Shown piece after piece: positions 15,850 through 24,430 of a stretch of 64,000 bases of DNA. How positions within the stretch are numbered: position 1 is the stretch's first letter; the number at the start of each line of letters is the position of its first letter. The position numbers were made by a program, and so were the translations under genes. Source of the DNA: an uncultured bacterium (GTDB taxonomy: Bacteria; Cyanobacteriota; Vampirovibrionia; Gastranaerophilales; Gastranaerophilaceae); assembly GCA_905216055.1 (NCBI GenBank), contig CAJMSH010000001.1, positions 186,001 through 250,000 of the forward strand. The letters are read 5' to 3'. Below the pieces are notes generated by a model. It saw only the letters and a program-made list of their open reading frames with translations. It was not told the DNA's origin and made no database searches.

Positions 15850-18179
15850 TCTATACCCAGTTTTTTTATGTCATTTATACGTAATTCTATTTTTGCAATA
15901 TTGTCTTTTGTGAAATTATTAATTGCAAGTTTATGTGCATTTTTGTAATATGAGAGAGCATTTTTGTAATCTCTTAATTTGAAATAATAATCTCCTATAG
16001 CAACATCTGATGATGCAATATAGAAGGTTTCATTCAATTCTTCGGCACATTTTTTTGCTTTTTTCAGGTATTGCAAAGCTTTGTCATTATTATTTAATGT
16101 CGAATGTATTTTTGCAAGTTTCATTGAAGAAATATACATTCCATCATAGTTTTCGCTGTTTTCATCAAGCCTTAAGCTTTCTTGTAAATATTTTACAGCC
16201 AAATCTGATTTACCGTTTTCATTATAAATTGTTGCAAGATTTGTAAGTGATGAGGCCAGATATGCGTTTATCTTCGGATCTTGAGATGTTTCTACGCATT
16301 TTCTGTAATATTTAACGGCTGTATTAATATCTCCATCTTCATCGCAGTTCAGAGCATATTTGAAGTAAACCTCAGCCAGAATATCTTTTTCAACTCCTTC
16401 AGTTAATTGTGGCAGAATATCTTTTATCCCTTCTCCTGTAATACTTGTAAGAAGCAGTTCAGACTTTAGTTTCAAGTTTGTTGAAAGATTTTCTTTTAAA
16501 ATTTCTCTAAGAATATTTTCTGCTTTGTTGCGTTTGAAGGTTATATAATAGATGTTTGCTATCTCATATTTATTTTCGTTAATTTTCTCTGTATCACCTG
16601 TTGAAATATAAAAATCTACTGCAAGTTCAAAATATTTAAGAGCATTATACCAGTCTGATAATTTCTTAAAGTTTTGAGCAAGTTTTGTGTACAGCTTTGG
16701 TAAGAATGTATAATAATCATCATCAGTGTTCATTGTTAGGGCTTTTTGCAAGATCATGATTACTTTTTTATAGTCAAAGTTTTGTTCTTCTTTTTTTGCT
16801 AGGTTTAGAAGATTGATGAGTGACATATTGTGGATTTCTTCCAAAGTTTCTTTATTTTTATCTGATATGTCAACAAAATTGGTTATATTTTGTGCGATTT
16901 TATCCATAATCTTTGTTTCTTCTTCATCTGAATCAAAGATAAATGAGATTTTTTTAATTTGTTCTTCTTTTTCGTGTTTGGTGTGCGGAATTTCTTGTGC
17001 AATTTTTTGTTCTATAAATTGCGGTTCAGGAACTGGTCGTTGAGGTAGAATTGGCTTTTTAGGAATAAAAAGACTGTGATATTCAATTTCTTTCCTCATT
17101 GTTTGACGTGAGATAAGCAGATCTCTTTCCAGCGGTTTTAGAGGGAGCTGTGTTTCATAAAGTTCCACACAGTTTTTGTGGATTTTTACAGCTATGTTAT
17201 CTGCGATTGAATTTGCAGATATTTCTTTATAATAATCCTGAAGGTATATCAATGAGCCTTCTCTTGTCAGGATAAGATTATCAACAAAATATGCAATCCT
17301 ATCTGCATTGTATAAATTCAATGTTTTTAAAAGATTTACGTTAACAGGATGGCGCATTATTGTCAGAAATCTTAACAGGTGACCGCTTACAGGATCAACC
17401 AGAGATAGAGCTTCTCTCAAAATAAAGTCGTTGAATGATAGAAAACTTTTTGTGTATCCTGATAGAAAATCCATTAGGGTTAGTTTTCTGATTTGCATAA
17501 TTTTAATAGAGAGTGTAGTGTAGAAAAAGTAACCTCTTGAATATTTATATAATTCGTCTGAAAGCGGCCCTATTTGTTTAAAATCTTCTGATTTTAAGTA
17601 TCTTTCAAATATTCCTTTTTCAAGAGCGTTGATTGCTACTCTTTCGTAATTTATCGGAAAATCTTCGTAATCAAATTTTCTTGATATTAAAATAATTTTA
17701 ATTTTTCCGGATTTAGAAATGTGGAAAAGAAAATTTAAAATTTCTTGTTTATTATCTTTTAAAACTTGTTCAAAAGAATTAATAACAATAACAATAGGTT
17801 TTTGAATTGAATCAAAATAGGCATTAATCTTTTGTGTAAAGTTTTCTGTTTTAGCTTTTGGAATTTGTATTATATTTTGAGCCGTAAGTTTTTTGAAGTC
17901 GTCAAAGAAATCGAGAAGTATATCATCAAGAATAGTCGTTTCAAAACAATTGTATTTTAAAGTGATAACATCTTCATTTAAAAAAGACAGAGCTTGGTTT
18001 ACAACCATAATTTTCCCTGTACCCATAAAGCCGTTAATCAGCATTAACGGAGTTGGAGAGTTGAAAAAATTTATTATTTTCTCAATCTGATTGAGATTGT
18101 TTTCTATTAAAAAAGGATTAATTCCGATATCCTGTTTTTGTATTGTCTTTTTATCTGCGGCTTCTTTTATAAATTCCAT
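15846..18179 (-). CDS. NTPase-like/TPR protein with degenerate Walker motifs
   Basis: The N-terminal half (about 1-360) has an AAA/STAND-type NTPase layout: GFMGTGKIMVV in the Walker A place, IVIVINSFEQVL in the Walker B place, and a following helical region. Both motifs are off: Ile replaces the Ser/Thr after the Walker A Lys, and Asn replaces the Walker B Asp. A basic/Pro linker follows (about 365-420). The C-terminal half (about 450-777) is at least six tetratricopeptide repeats, such as AVKYLQESLRLDENSENY and ALQYLKKAKKCAEEL. I infer a scaffold or signalling ATPase that may not hydrolyse ATP. The only partner in the operon is rsmG. Confidence 0.7.
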   Translation of the reverse strand: MEFIKEAADKKTIQKQDIGINPFLIENNLNQIEKIINFFNSPTPLMLINGFMGTGKIMVVNQALSFLNEDVITLKYNCFETTILDDILLDFFDDFKKLTAQNIIQIPKAKTENFTQKINAYFDSIQKPIVIVINSFEQVLKDNKQEILNFLFHISKSGKIKIILISRKFDYEDFPINYERVAINALEKGIFERYLKSEDFKQIGPLSDELYKYSRGYFFYTTLSIKIMQIRKLTLMDFLSGYTKSFLSFNDFILREALSLVDPVSGHLLRFLTIMRHPVNVNLLKTLNLYNADRIAYFVDNLILTREGSLIYLQDYYKEISANSIADNIAVKIHKNCVELYETQLPLKPLERDLLISRQTMRKEIEYHSLFIPKKPILPQRPVPEPQFIEQKIAQEIPHTKHEKEEQIKKISFIFDSDEEETKIMDKIAQNITNFVDISDKNKETLEEIHNMSLINLLNLAKKEEQNFDYKKVIMILQKALTMNTDDDYYTFLPKLYTKLAQNFKKLSDWYNALKYFELAVDFYISTGDTEKINENKYEIANIYYITFKRNKAENILREILKENLSTNLKLKSELLLTSITGEGIKDILPQLTEGVEKDILAEVYFKYALNCDEDGDINTAVKYYRKCVETSQDPKINAYLASSLTNLATIYNENGKSDLAVKYLQESLRLDENSENYDGMYISSMKLAKIHSTLNNNDKALQYLKKAKKCAEELNETFYIASSDVAIGDYYFKLRDYKNALSYYKNAHKLAINNFTKDNIAKIELRINDIKKLGIE

Positions 18180-18208
18180 AAAGCTATATTAATAGATTTC
18201 TTAAAATT

Positions 18209-18236
18209 TTGCAAATCAAAATTTTTATAGTACAAT
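18209..18236 (+). promoter_or_regulatory. Promoter for the 34-residue peptide and M23 peptidase unit
   Basis: TTGCAA (18209-18214), 16 nt, TACAAT (18231-18236). The small reading frame starts at 18267 behind AGGGG. The promoter is divergent from the TPR gene. Confidence 0.5.
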
Positions 18237-18266
18237 ACTATTATTACAGATAATAAGGGGAAATAA

Positions 18267-18371
18267 ATGGAATTTTTTAGAAAACACCAAAGAGCTATTG
18301 TTGCAATAATTGCAGTGACTTTTATTGCTTGGACTGTTGGTTTGATGCTTTTGCCTCTTATGATTAAATAG
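18267..18371 (+). CDS. Small single-pass membrane peptide (34 aa)
   Basis: ATG at 18267 lies 6 nt after AGGGG (18256-18260) and a promoter is placed correctly upstream. The product has a short basic start (MEFFRKHQR) and one long hydrophobic helix (AIVAIIAVTFIAWTVGLMLL), ending in LPLMIK before TAG at 18369-18371. It precedes the M23 peptidase by 15 nt. Too short for family assignment. The basic-then-hydrophobic start resembles the membrane anchor of SurA/PpiD-type proteins, but nothing follows it. Confidence 0.6.
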   Translation: MEFFRKHQRAIVAIIAVTFIAWTVGLMLLPLMIK

Positions 18372-18386
18372 GAATTCATATTTATT

Positions 18387-19514
18387 GTGGGTATAAAAAA
18401 TTTTGTAAAAAAAATATTTACGGTTGTATTAATTTTGCTTATAGCTAATATAGGCTTAGTTGCTAGCGCAAATCAGCTAAGAACTATTCAGAATAAGCAA
18501 AGAGCTACCCATGAAAAAATAAGACGTTTAAAAGTATTAGAACATCTTGAAAAAAACAAGTTATACAAAAATCAGCAAAAACTTGAACAAGCATCTAATT
18601 CACTTCAGTATTCCCAAAATCAATATGCTTCATTGAATTCACAACTTCAGCAAATGGAAAAAGATTTAGCTGCGTCTGTTGCTGAATTTAATAAAGCAAA
18701 TATTGATATGAGAAAAAGAATTCGTCAGGTATATAAAAATCAAAGAACAGGTATGTTCCAGCTTATTTTAACAGCAAAAGACTTGAATTCTTTATTAGAT
18801 GTTGTATATTTTGAAAAAATTGTATTGAAAAAAGATTATGCAAGAATAATGGCTGTAAGAGCAAAATCTCAAAGAATTGCAGCTATGAAAAAGAATATTG
18901 AAGCTAAAAAAATTGCTTTAGCTCAATCTATTGAACAAATAAATTCTCAAAAACAAAGTATAAAATCAGCAATTGCGCTTAATCAGAGCATGATAAGCAA
19001 ATATAAAACAGATCGTAAAACTTATGAAAGAGCTGAAAGAGAATTGGCTCGTCAATCTGCAAGTATTCAAAGTATGATTGCTCGCCGTAACAGAGGCTCA
19101 TCTACTGTAAGAATTACATCTTCCGGCTTTATGAAGCCAATTGCCGGCAGAATTACTTCTCCTTTTGGTTGGAGAACTCACCCGATATTTAATAGCAGAA
19201 CTTTCCATTCAGGAGTTGATATAGCAGGCCCTAACAGAGGAAGTATAAGAGCATCTAATTCAGGAAGAGTTATATATTCAGGTTGGTATGGCGGCTATGG
19301 AAAGGTTGTTATCTTGGATCATGGTGTCGTTAACGGAAAACCTACAACAACACTTTATGCTCACATGTCATCTATAAGAGTTGGACAAGGTAAGTTTGTA
19401 AACAAGGGAGAAGTAATCGGATATGAAGGTACAACAGGTTACAGTACAGGGCCGCATGTCCACTTTGAGGTCAGAATTAATGGTAAACCTAATAATCCGT
19501 TAAATTATATTTAA
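18387..19514 (+). CDS. Murein hydrolase activator / M23-family metallopeptidase (EnvC-like)
   Basis: After a signal/anchor helix (about residues 8-27) comes a long coiled coil (about 28-235) and then a LytM/M23 domain: FHSGVDIAGP supplies HxxxD, and GPHVHFEVRINGKP supplies the HxH zinc ligands. Such proteins cut peptidoglycan cross-links or activate amidases during division. The start is GTG at 18387, with AGGA 13 nt upstream, weakly placed. The LptD-like gene follows after 21 nt, so the two envelope genes are probably one transcript. Confidence 0.88.
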   Translation: MGIKNFVKKIFTVVLILLIANIGLVASANQLRTIQNKQRATHEKIRRLKVLEHLEKNKLYKNQQKLEQASNSLQYSQNQYASLNSQLQQMEKDLAASVAEFNKANIDMRKRIRQVYKNQRTGMFQLILTAKDLNSLLDVVYFEKIVLKKDYARIMAVRAKSQRIAAMKKNIEAKKIALAQSIEQINSQKQSIKSAIALNQSMISKYKTDRKTYERAERELARQSASIQSMIARRNRGSSTVRITSSGFMKPIAGRITSPFGWRTHPIFNSRTFHSGVDIAGPNRGSIRASNSGRVIYSGWYGGYGKVVILDHGVVNGKPTTTLYAHMSSIRVGQGKFVNKGEVIGYEGTTGYSTGPHVHFEVRINGKPNNPLNYI

Positions 19515-19535
19515 AAAAATTAAGGGCTAATTATT

Positions 19536-21758
19536 TTGAAAAAGAATTTATTAATAACACTTTTAATATTATTTGCAACTTCAGTACCTTCAAAGGGGGC
19601 TGAGTTAATTAAGAGTCCTGAAGATTTGGAAACTCTTTTTGAGGAAACTTTTTATGAATCTCCAACATCTTTTGCTGCACCTAAAGTTGAAGTACAAGAA
19701 GGAAGTAATATTAAGCCTGTAAGAGGAATGCCTCTTTTCAAAAAAACTCGTATAAAAATTACTAATTATATAAGAGAAAAAAATTACAAAGAAACTCTTG
19801 AACAGATAGAAAAAGAAAGGCAACTTCAAGAACAAGAAGAAGCAAACGAACTTGAACAATTAAATAAAGAATTAAATATAAATGTTGACAAATCTGACAA
19901 GGATACAGATGTTTCCAAAGATAAAAATAGCAAAAAAGAAGATGTTAAAGCTTCTGAAGATACAAAGGCATTGGAACTTGAAGGCGGTGTAAAAAAACAG
20001 GTTACTTCAAATGATGTAATGTTAGATGCCGATAACGTTGATTATGACGATAAAACAATGGATATAACAGCAACAGGTTCTCCTGTATTGGTATTTCCTC
20101 CGCAAAATGTTACTATAAAAGCTGATAAAATGGTTTATAATAAAGCATCAAATATCTTAAAAGCTTACGGTAACGTAGAAGTCATAAGAGATGGACGTAG
20201 CGCATTTGGCGATTATATGCAAATCAACATGAACGAAGAAGATGCTTTTATGGATAATACTCGTTCAAAAGTTTCCATGATGACTGTTAATGCTGAAAAG
20301 TCTGAAATGAAAGATGATACATTGACTTTGCATAACGGCAAATTTACATCTGATGAATCATATTTTTTAAATTTCCATACAAGAATGATTGGTGGTAACA
20401 ATTTTAATTCAATGCTTATAGATGATGATGACAGATCAACTTTAAGTGGAGAAACTGGGCAGACTGCTATTCATGTTAAAGCAAAAGATATTTATGTAAA
20501 TGCAAAACGTGACCATGATGTTATAACTTTAAAAAAGGCTAATATTAATTATGGTGATGTAAATATATTTAATTGGCCTTCTATAACTATTCATACTAAT
20601 AAAAAGCACGAATTCTTTGATGCAAATTATCCTGAATTTGGTTCTCGTGGTCGATTAGGTATGTTTTTAGGTCCAGGTTTTGTATTTGATACTCCTTTAC
20701 AAGGTGGATCAACATTAAAAGTTATGCCTATTTTGAATAATAAAAGCGGTATTGGTTTTGGTGGTATGTTAAAGTATCGAAGCGCAACAAACTATACTGA
20801 TTTAGCTTATGGATCTTCCGCTGATGTATTTGTTTTAAAAGGTCGACAATTTTTAGATGATAAATTATATTTTCAATATGGTGCAAATTCTTATATGGAT
20901 GAATGGTGGTTTGGTTCAAGAATGCCAAAATATACAGCAGAATTAATTTATCATGATAGAGGTGTTATCCCGTCAACTATTGGTAACGGGTTAGACTTGC
21001 GTTTCCGTCATCGTTTTGGTATAGGTTATATGCAAAATAATGATGTAAACAGGTATGGTGAAAGTATTCCTGCCGCAGATGTCGGGACATTAAGAACTCG
21101 ATATATGGCTGAAGTTAATCAGTCCTTATTTAGATATAGAGATGTTGACAACCTTTTTGATTTTAATTTATCTTTAGTAATGCAAGGTAGTGCTGCATTA
21201 TATGGAACCGGTGATACTCAGTTTGTGGGTAGAATAGGACCAAATGTTCATACTCAGTATAAATATTGGATGCAAGATATTGGATTTTTTGCATCTGCTT
21301 ATCAGGATGGCACACCAATGCAAATGTATGATATGTACAGATATGGACATGCAAATGTTTATATTAGAGAAGCTTTACGTGTTAATAAATTCTTAACTCT
21401 TGCTTGGTCAGGATCCTTGACAATGACAGGAGATGCTCCAAATGGTGAAATGTTCCAGGAAAATTCTTTTATTATTGCATTAGGACCTGATGATTTTAAG
21501 GTTAATTTAGGGTATGACTGGGTTAGAAGACAGACTTATTTCTCATTTATATTGGCTATGGATACAAAAGGTTCTTCGATTGAATTTGATAAAATGGAGA
21601 TAAAAAATCCTGATAGATTAGCAAAAAGTAATGAAGAAGATGTTGAATTAAAAGTTTTTGACACCGAAAATGGATATGATGGTGCTAAAACTCCTCCCAA
21701 AAAGATGATGTATGCAGAAGTTATAAATATAGAAGATCCGGATAAGGAACAGATATAG
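19536..21758 (+). CDS. LptD/OstA-like outer-membrane protein
   Basis: A TTG start at 19536 follows AAGGGC; the product has a signal peptide ending near PSKGAE. A charged, disordered region rich in Lys/Glu/Asp (about 60-150) leads to an OstA-like beta-jellyroll: DNVDYDDKTMDITATGSP, IKADKMVYNKASNILKAYGNVEV, and NMNEEDAFM. The C-terminal 400 residues are aromatic-rich alternating sequence typical of a beta-barrel. LptD inserts LPS into the outer membrane with LptE. The lpxI and lpxB genes just downstream support this. Similarity to classical LptD is distant. Confidence 0.75.
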   Translation: MKKNLLITLLILFATSVPSKGAELIKSPEDLETLFEETFYESPTSFAAPKVEVQEGSNIKPVRGMPLFKKTRIKITNYIREKNYKETLEQIEKERQLQEQEEANELEQLNKELNINVDKSDKDTDVSKDKNSKKEDVKASEDTKALELEGGVKKQVTSNDVMLDADNVDYDDKTMDITATGSPVLVFPPQNVTIKADKMVYNKASNILKAYGNVEVIRDGRSAFGDYMQINMNEEDAFMDNTRSKVSMMTVNAEKSEMKDDTLTLHNGKFTSDESYFLNFHTRMIGGNNFNSMLIDDDDRSTLSGETGQTAIHVKAKDIYVNAKRDHDVITLKKANINYGDVNIFNWPSITIHTNKKHEFFDANYPEFGSRGRLGMFLGPGFVFDTPLQGGSTLKVMPILNNKSGIGFGGMLKYRSATNYTDLAYGSSADVFVLKGRQFLDDKLYFQYGANSYMDEWWFGSRMPKYTAELIYHDRGVIPSTIGNGLDLRFRHRFGIGYMQNNDVNRYGESIPAADVGTLRTRYMAEVNQSLFRYRDVDNLFDFNLSLVMQGSAALYGTGDTQFVGRIGPNVHTQYKYWMQDIGFFASAYQDGTPMQMYDMYRYGHANVYIREALRVNKFLTLAWSGSLTMTGDAPNGEMFQENSFIIALGPDDFKVNLGYDWVRRQTYFSFILAMDTKGSSIEFDKMEIKNPDRLAKSNEEDVELKVFDTENGYDGAKTPPKKMMYAEVINIEDPDKEQI

Positions 21759-22385
21759 ATGAAAAATTTGCAAGATTTAAAGAACGAAATAATTGAATAT
21801 GGCAAGCTTGCAGGAATTAAAAATTTTACACCTGGGTATTCAGGAAATATTTCTGCAAGATATGGTGACAAAATTTTGATTACTGCTTCAGGAACTTCAA
21901 ATGGTTATTTGTCTGATGAAGATTTAGTCGTTATGGATTTTAACGGGAATCTTGTAGATGGAGATAAAAAACCGTCTTCTGAAAAAATGCTTCATGTCCA
22001 ATTTTACAAGCAAAGGGAGGATGTTAATTACATAATTCATGTTCACCCGCCTTTTTTGAGTGCTTTTGCGTGTTGTCATATCCCTTTAAATGAACATTTG
22101 ATGGCTGAAAATACGTTTTATTTCGGACAAATCCCATTAGCTGAATACGGTTTGCCTGGATCTATGGATCTTGTTAAGAAAACTTCAATTTATTTTGATG
22201 AATATGATGCTGTATTGATGGCTAATCATGGATTTATTGTTGGAGATAAGACTTTAAAAGATGCTTTTTTAAAGCTTGAACTTGCTGAAAGTTATGCTCA
22301 AGTTGTTTGTAATACAAAAATTTTAGGAGGAGCTGTTCCATTTACAGAAGAACAGGTTGCCGAAATTTATTCTTTGAGAAAATAG
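21759..22385 (+). CDS. Class II aldolase/adducin family protein
   Basis: A 208-residue zinc-dependent aldolase-like enzyme. GYSGNISAR and ITASGTSNG bind the phosphorylated substrate. SSEKMLHVQFY carries the catalytic Glu region, IHVHPP the first two zinc His ligands, and MANHG a further His. Members include fuculose-1-phosphate and rhamnulose-1-phosphate aldolases, AraD and MtnB. It begins directly after the stop of the LptD-like gene, with lpxI next. The substrate is not determinable. Confidence 0.85.
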   Translation: MKNLQDLKNEIIEYGKLAGIKNFTPGYSGNISARYGDKILITASGTSNGYLSDEDLVVMDFNGNLVDGDKKPSSEKMLHVQFYKQREDVNYIIHVHPPFLSAFACCHIPLNEHLMAENTFYFGQIPLAEYGLPGSMDLVKKTSIYFDEYDAVLMANHGFIVGDKTLKDAFLKLELAESYAQVVCNTKILGGAVPFTEEQVAEIYSLRK

Positions 22386-22422
22386 TTGTGCTATAATAAA
22401 TTTAGTAAAAGAGGATAAGACA

Positions 22423-23238
22423 GTGTCAATAATGTTGGAAAATAAACAAGGATTATTAGCCGGAGACGGAATTTTACCCGTTGAAATGGCTCGTCATGCC
22501 AAGGAAAATGGTTTTGAAGTAATATGTGTATCTTTGGCAAATGATAATTTAAAAGAATTAAAGAAATATTGTTCAAAAGTGTATTCTTGTCATCCTGGTG
22601 AAATGACAAAGATTGAAAAAATATTTACAGATGAAGAAATAAAGCAGGTAACTTTTCTTGGAAAAGTTCATAAAAGAGTGCTTTTACAGCTTCACAAATT
22701 TGATGCAAGAGCGATTGAAATTTTGAAGTCCGTAAAACGCTTGAATGATGATGAAGTTATGCTTTTGATAGTAAAAGAGTTTGAAAAACATAATATTACA
22801 GTTTTGGATCAAACTATTTTTATCAAGAATTTGATGATTCCATCAGGTGTTTTAGGTAAAGTTAAACCGACAGAAAATCAGTTAGCTGATGTTAATTACG
22901 GCTTTTGGTTAGCAAAAGAAATGGGAAAAGTTGATGTAGGTCAATCTGTTGTAATTAAGGATAAAATGATTATGGCAGTTGAGGCTATAGAGGGAACAGA
23001 TATGTGCATCAAACGCGGAGCAAAGCTTGCTAAGAAAAATGCGGTTGTTGTCAAGGTTTCAAAACCATTTCAAGATAAGAGATTTGATATCCCTGCAATC
23101 GGATTGAGAACTTTAAAAACTATGAAGCGTTATAAAGCTGATTTGATTGCTGTTGAGGCAAACGAAACTATCATTGTTGATCAGGAAAATGTAATTAAAT
23201 TTGCTGATAAAAACGGCATTGTAGTAATGGCAGTGTAA
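22423..23238 (+). CDS. lpxI: UDP-2,3-diacylglucosamine pyrophosphatase LpxI
   Basis: LpxI (formerly DUF1009) hydrolyses UDP-2,3-diacylglucosamine to lipid X in lipid A synthesis and replaces LpxH in many bacteria. The 271 residues match in length. LLAGDGILPVEMARHAKENG and TFLGKVHK are typical of the N-domain; GQSVVIKDKMIMAVEAIEGTD and DIPAIGLRTLKTM of the C-domain. The GTG at 22423 is preferred over the ATG 9 nt later because AGAGG lies 7 nt before it. It ends 2 nt before lpxB, the next enzyme in the pathway. Confidence 0.93.
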   Translation: MSIMLENKQGLLAGDGILPVEMARHAKENGFEVICVSLANDNLKELKKYCSKVYSCHPGEMTKIEKIFTDEEIKQVTFLGKVHKRVLLQLHKFDARAIEILKSVKRLNDDEVMLLIVKEFEKHNITVLDQTIFIKNLMIPSGVLGKVKPTENQLADVNYGFWLAKEMGKVDVGQSVVIKDKMIMAVEAIEGTDMCIKRGAKLAKKNAVVVKVSKPFQDKRFDIPAIGLRTLKTMKRYKADLIAVEANETIIVDQENVIKFADKNGIVVMAV

Positions 23239-23240
23239 TA

Positions 23241-24377
23241 ATGAAAAAGATTTTTATAATTACCGGCGAATATTCAGGCGATATTCACGCATCTCATGTA
23301 GTGAGAGCTTTGCGTGCAATAAATTCTGATATTGAAATCGAAGGTGTTGGCGGAGAAAATTTAAAGGCTGAAGGGGTAAAACTCTTTTCAGACCAAAAAA
23401 AGATGGGTAAAGTCGGGCTTTCTTTAGGGATAATATCAGATCATATTGTTTTGGGCAAAAAAATTGTAGATTATTTAACAAAAGAATATAAGCCTGATTT
23501 GGTTTTATTAATCGATTACGGTGCATTTAATCTAAATATTTCAAAATTTTTAAAAAAAGCCGGAATAAAAGTTCTTTATTATATTCCTCCTCAGGTTTGG
23601 GCTAGTCGTAAGTGGCGAATTCACACTATAAAGAAGAATATAGATGAAGTATTGTGCATATTCCCGTTTGAAAAAGAAATGTATGAAAAATACGGGATAA
23701 AAACACATTATTGCGGACATCCTTTGGTTAGTCAGTTGCCTAAAAAAGCTGATAGGGATGAATTTTTTGAAAAACACGGGTTTGATAAAAATAAAAAACT
23801 TATTTCAATATTTCCGGGTTCAAGAGAATTTGAATTGAAATATTTAATGGATGTATTTATAAAAACAGGATTGGAATTGCAGAAAAAACATCCTGATTTG
23901 CAGTTTTGCGTATCACATGCACCAAATTTGTCAGATAACGTTTATAATAAATATTTAAAGAATTCTCCATTTCCTGTTATAAGGGGTGAAAATCAGGCTT
24001 TGTTAAGTGTTTCTGATGCTTTAATACTTGCATCAGGTACAGTTGCATTGGAGGCTTGTTTGTATCAAACTCCTATGATTATTGCATATCGCGGACCTTG
24101 GTTATTTTATCTGATTTATTTAATGGTAATTCGTATAAACCATGTTTCATTACCTAATATAATTGCAAATAAAGATATAGTCCCTGAAATTTTGCAGGGT
24201 GATGTAAGGGTTGATAAGATTTCTCACGAGATTGAAAAATTATTATATAATCAGGAATATAGAGCTCAAAATATTAAAGAGCTTGGGGAAGTTAAGTCAC
24301 TTTTATCTGATAAAAATTCTTCAAAAGAAGCTGCGAGTGTCATTGCTGAATTTTTAGGATTTAACAAATCTTTATAA
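23241..24377 (+). CDS. lpxB: Lipid-A-disaccharide synthase
   Basis: LpxB joins lipid X and UDP-diacylglucosamine to make the lipid A disaccharide at the inner membrane face (GT19). ITGEYSGDIHASHVVRAL at the start, VLLIDYGAFNLNIS, YYIPPQVWASRKWR, FPGSREFELKYL and the GTVALEACLY block are all present in 378 residues. It follows lpxI by 2 nt, forming a lipid A pair. Confidence 0.95.
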   Translation: MKKIFIITGEYSGDIHASHVVRALRAINSDIEIEGVGGENLKAEGVKLFSDQKKMGKVGLSLGIISDHIVLGKKIVDYLTKEYKPDLVLLIDYGAFNLNISKFLKKAGIKVLYYIPPQVWASRKWRIHTIKKNIDEVLCIFPFEKEMYEKYGIKTHYCGHPLVSQLPKKADRDEFFEKHGFDKNKKLISIFPGSREFELKYLMDVFIKTGLELQKKHPDLQFCVSHAPNLSDNVYNKYLKNSPFPVIRGENQALLSVSDALILASGTVALEACLYQTPMIIAYRGPWLFYLIYLMVIRINHVSLPNIIANKDIVPEILQGDVRVDKISHEIEKLLYNQEYRAQNIKELGEVKSLLSDKNSSKEAASVIAEFLGFNKSL

Positions 24378-24430
24378 AATTAGCAATATTTACCTGTTCT
24401 ATGTGTTAATAAATATAGATAGGTAGCGTA

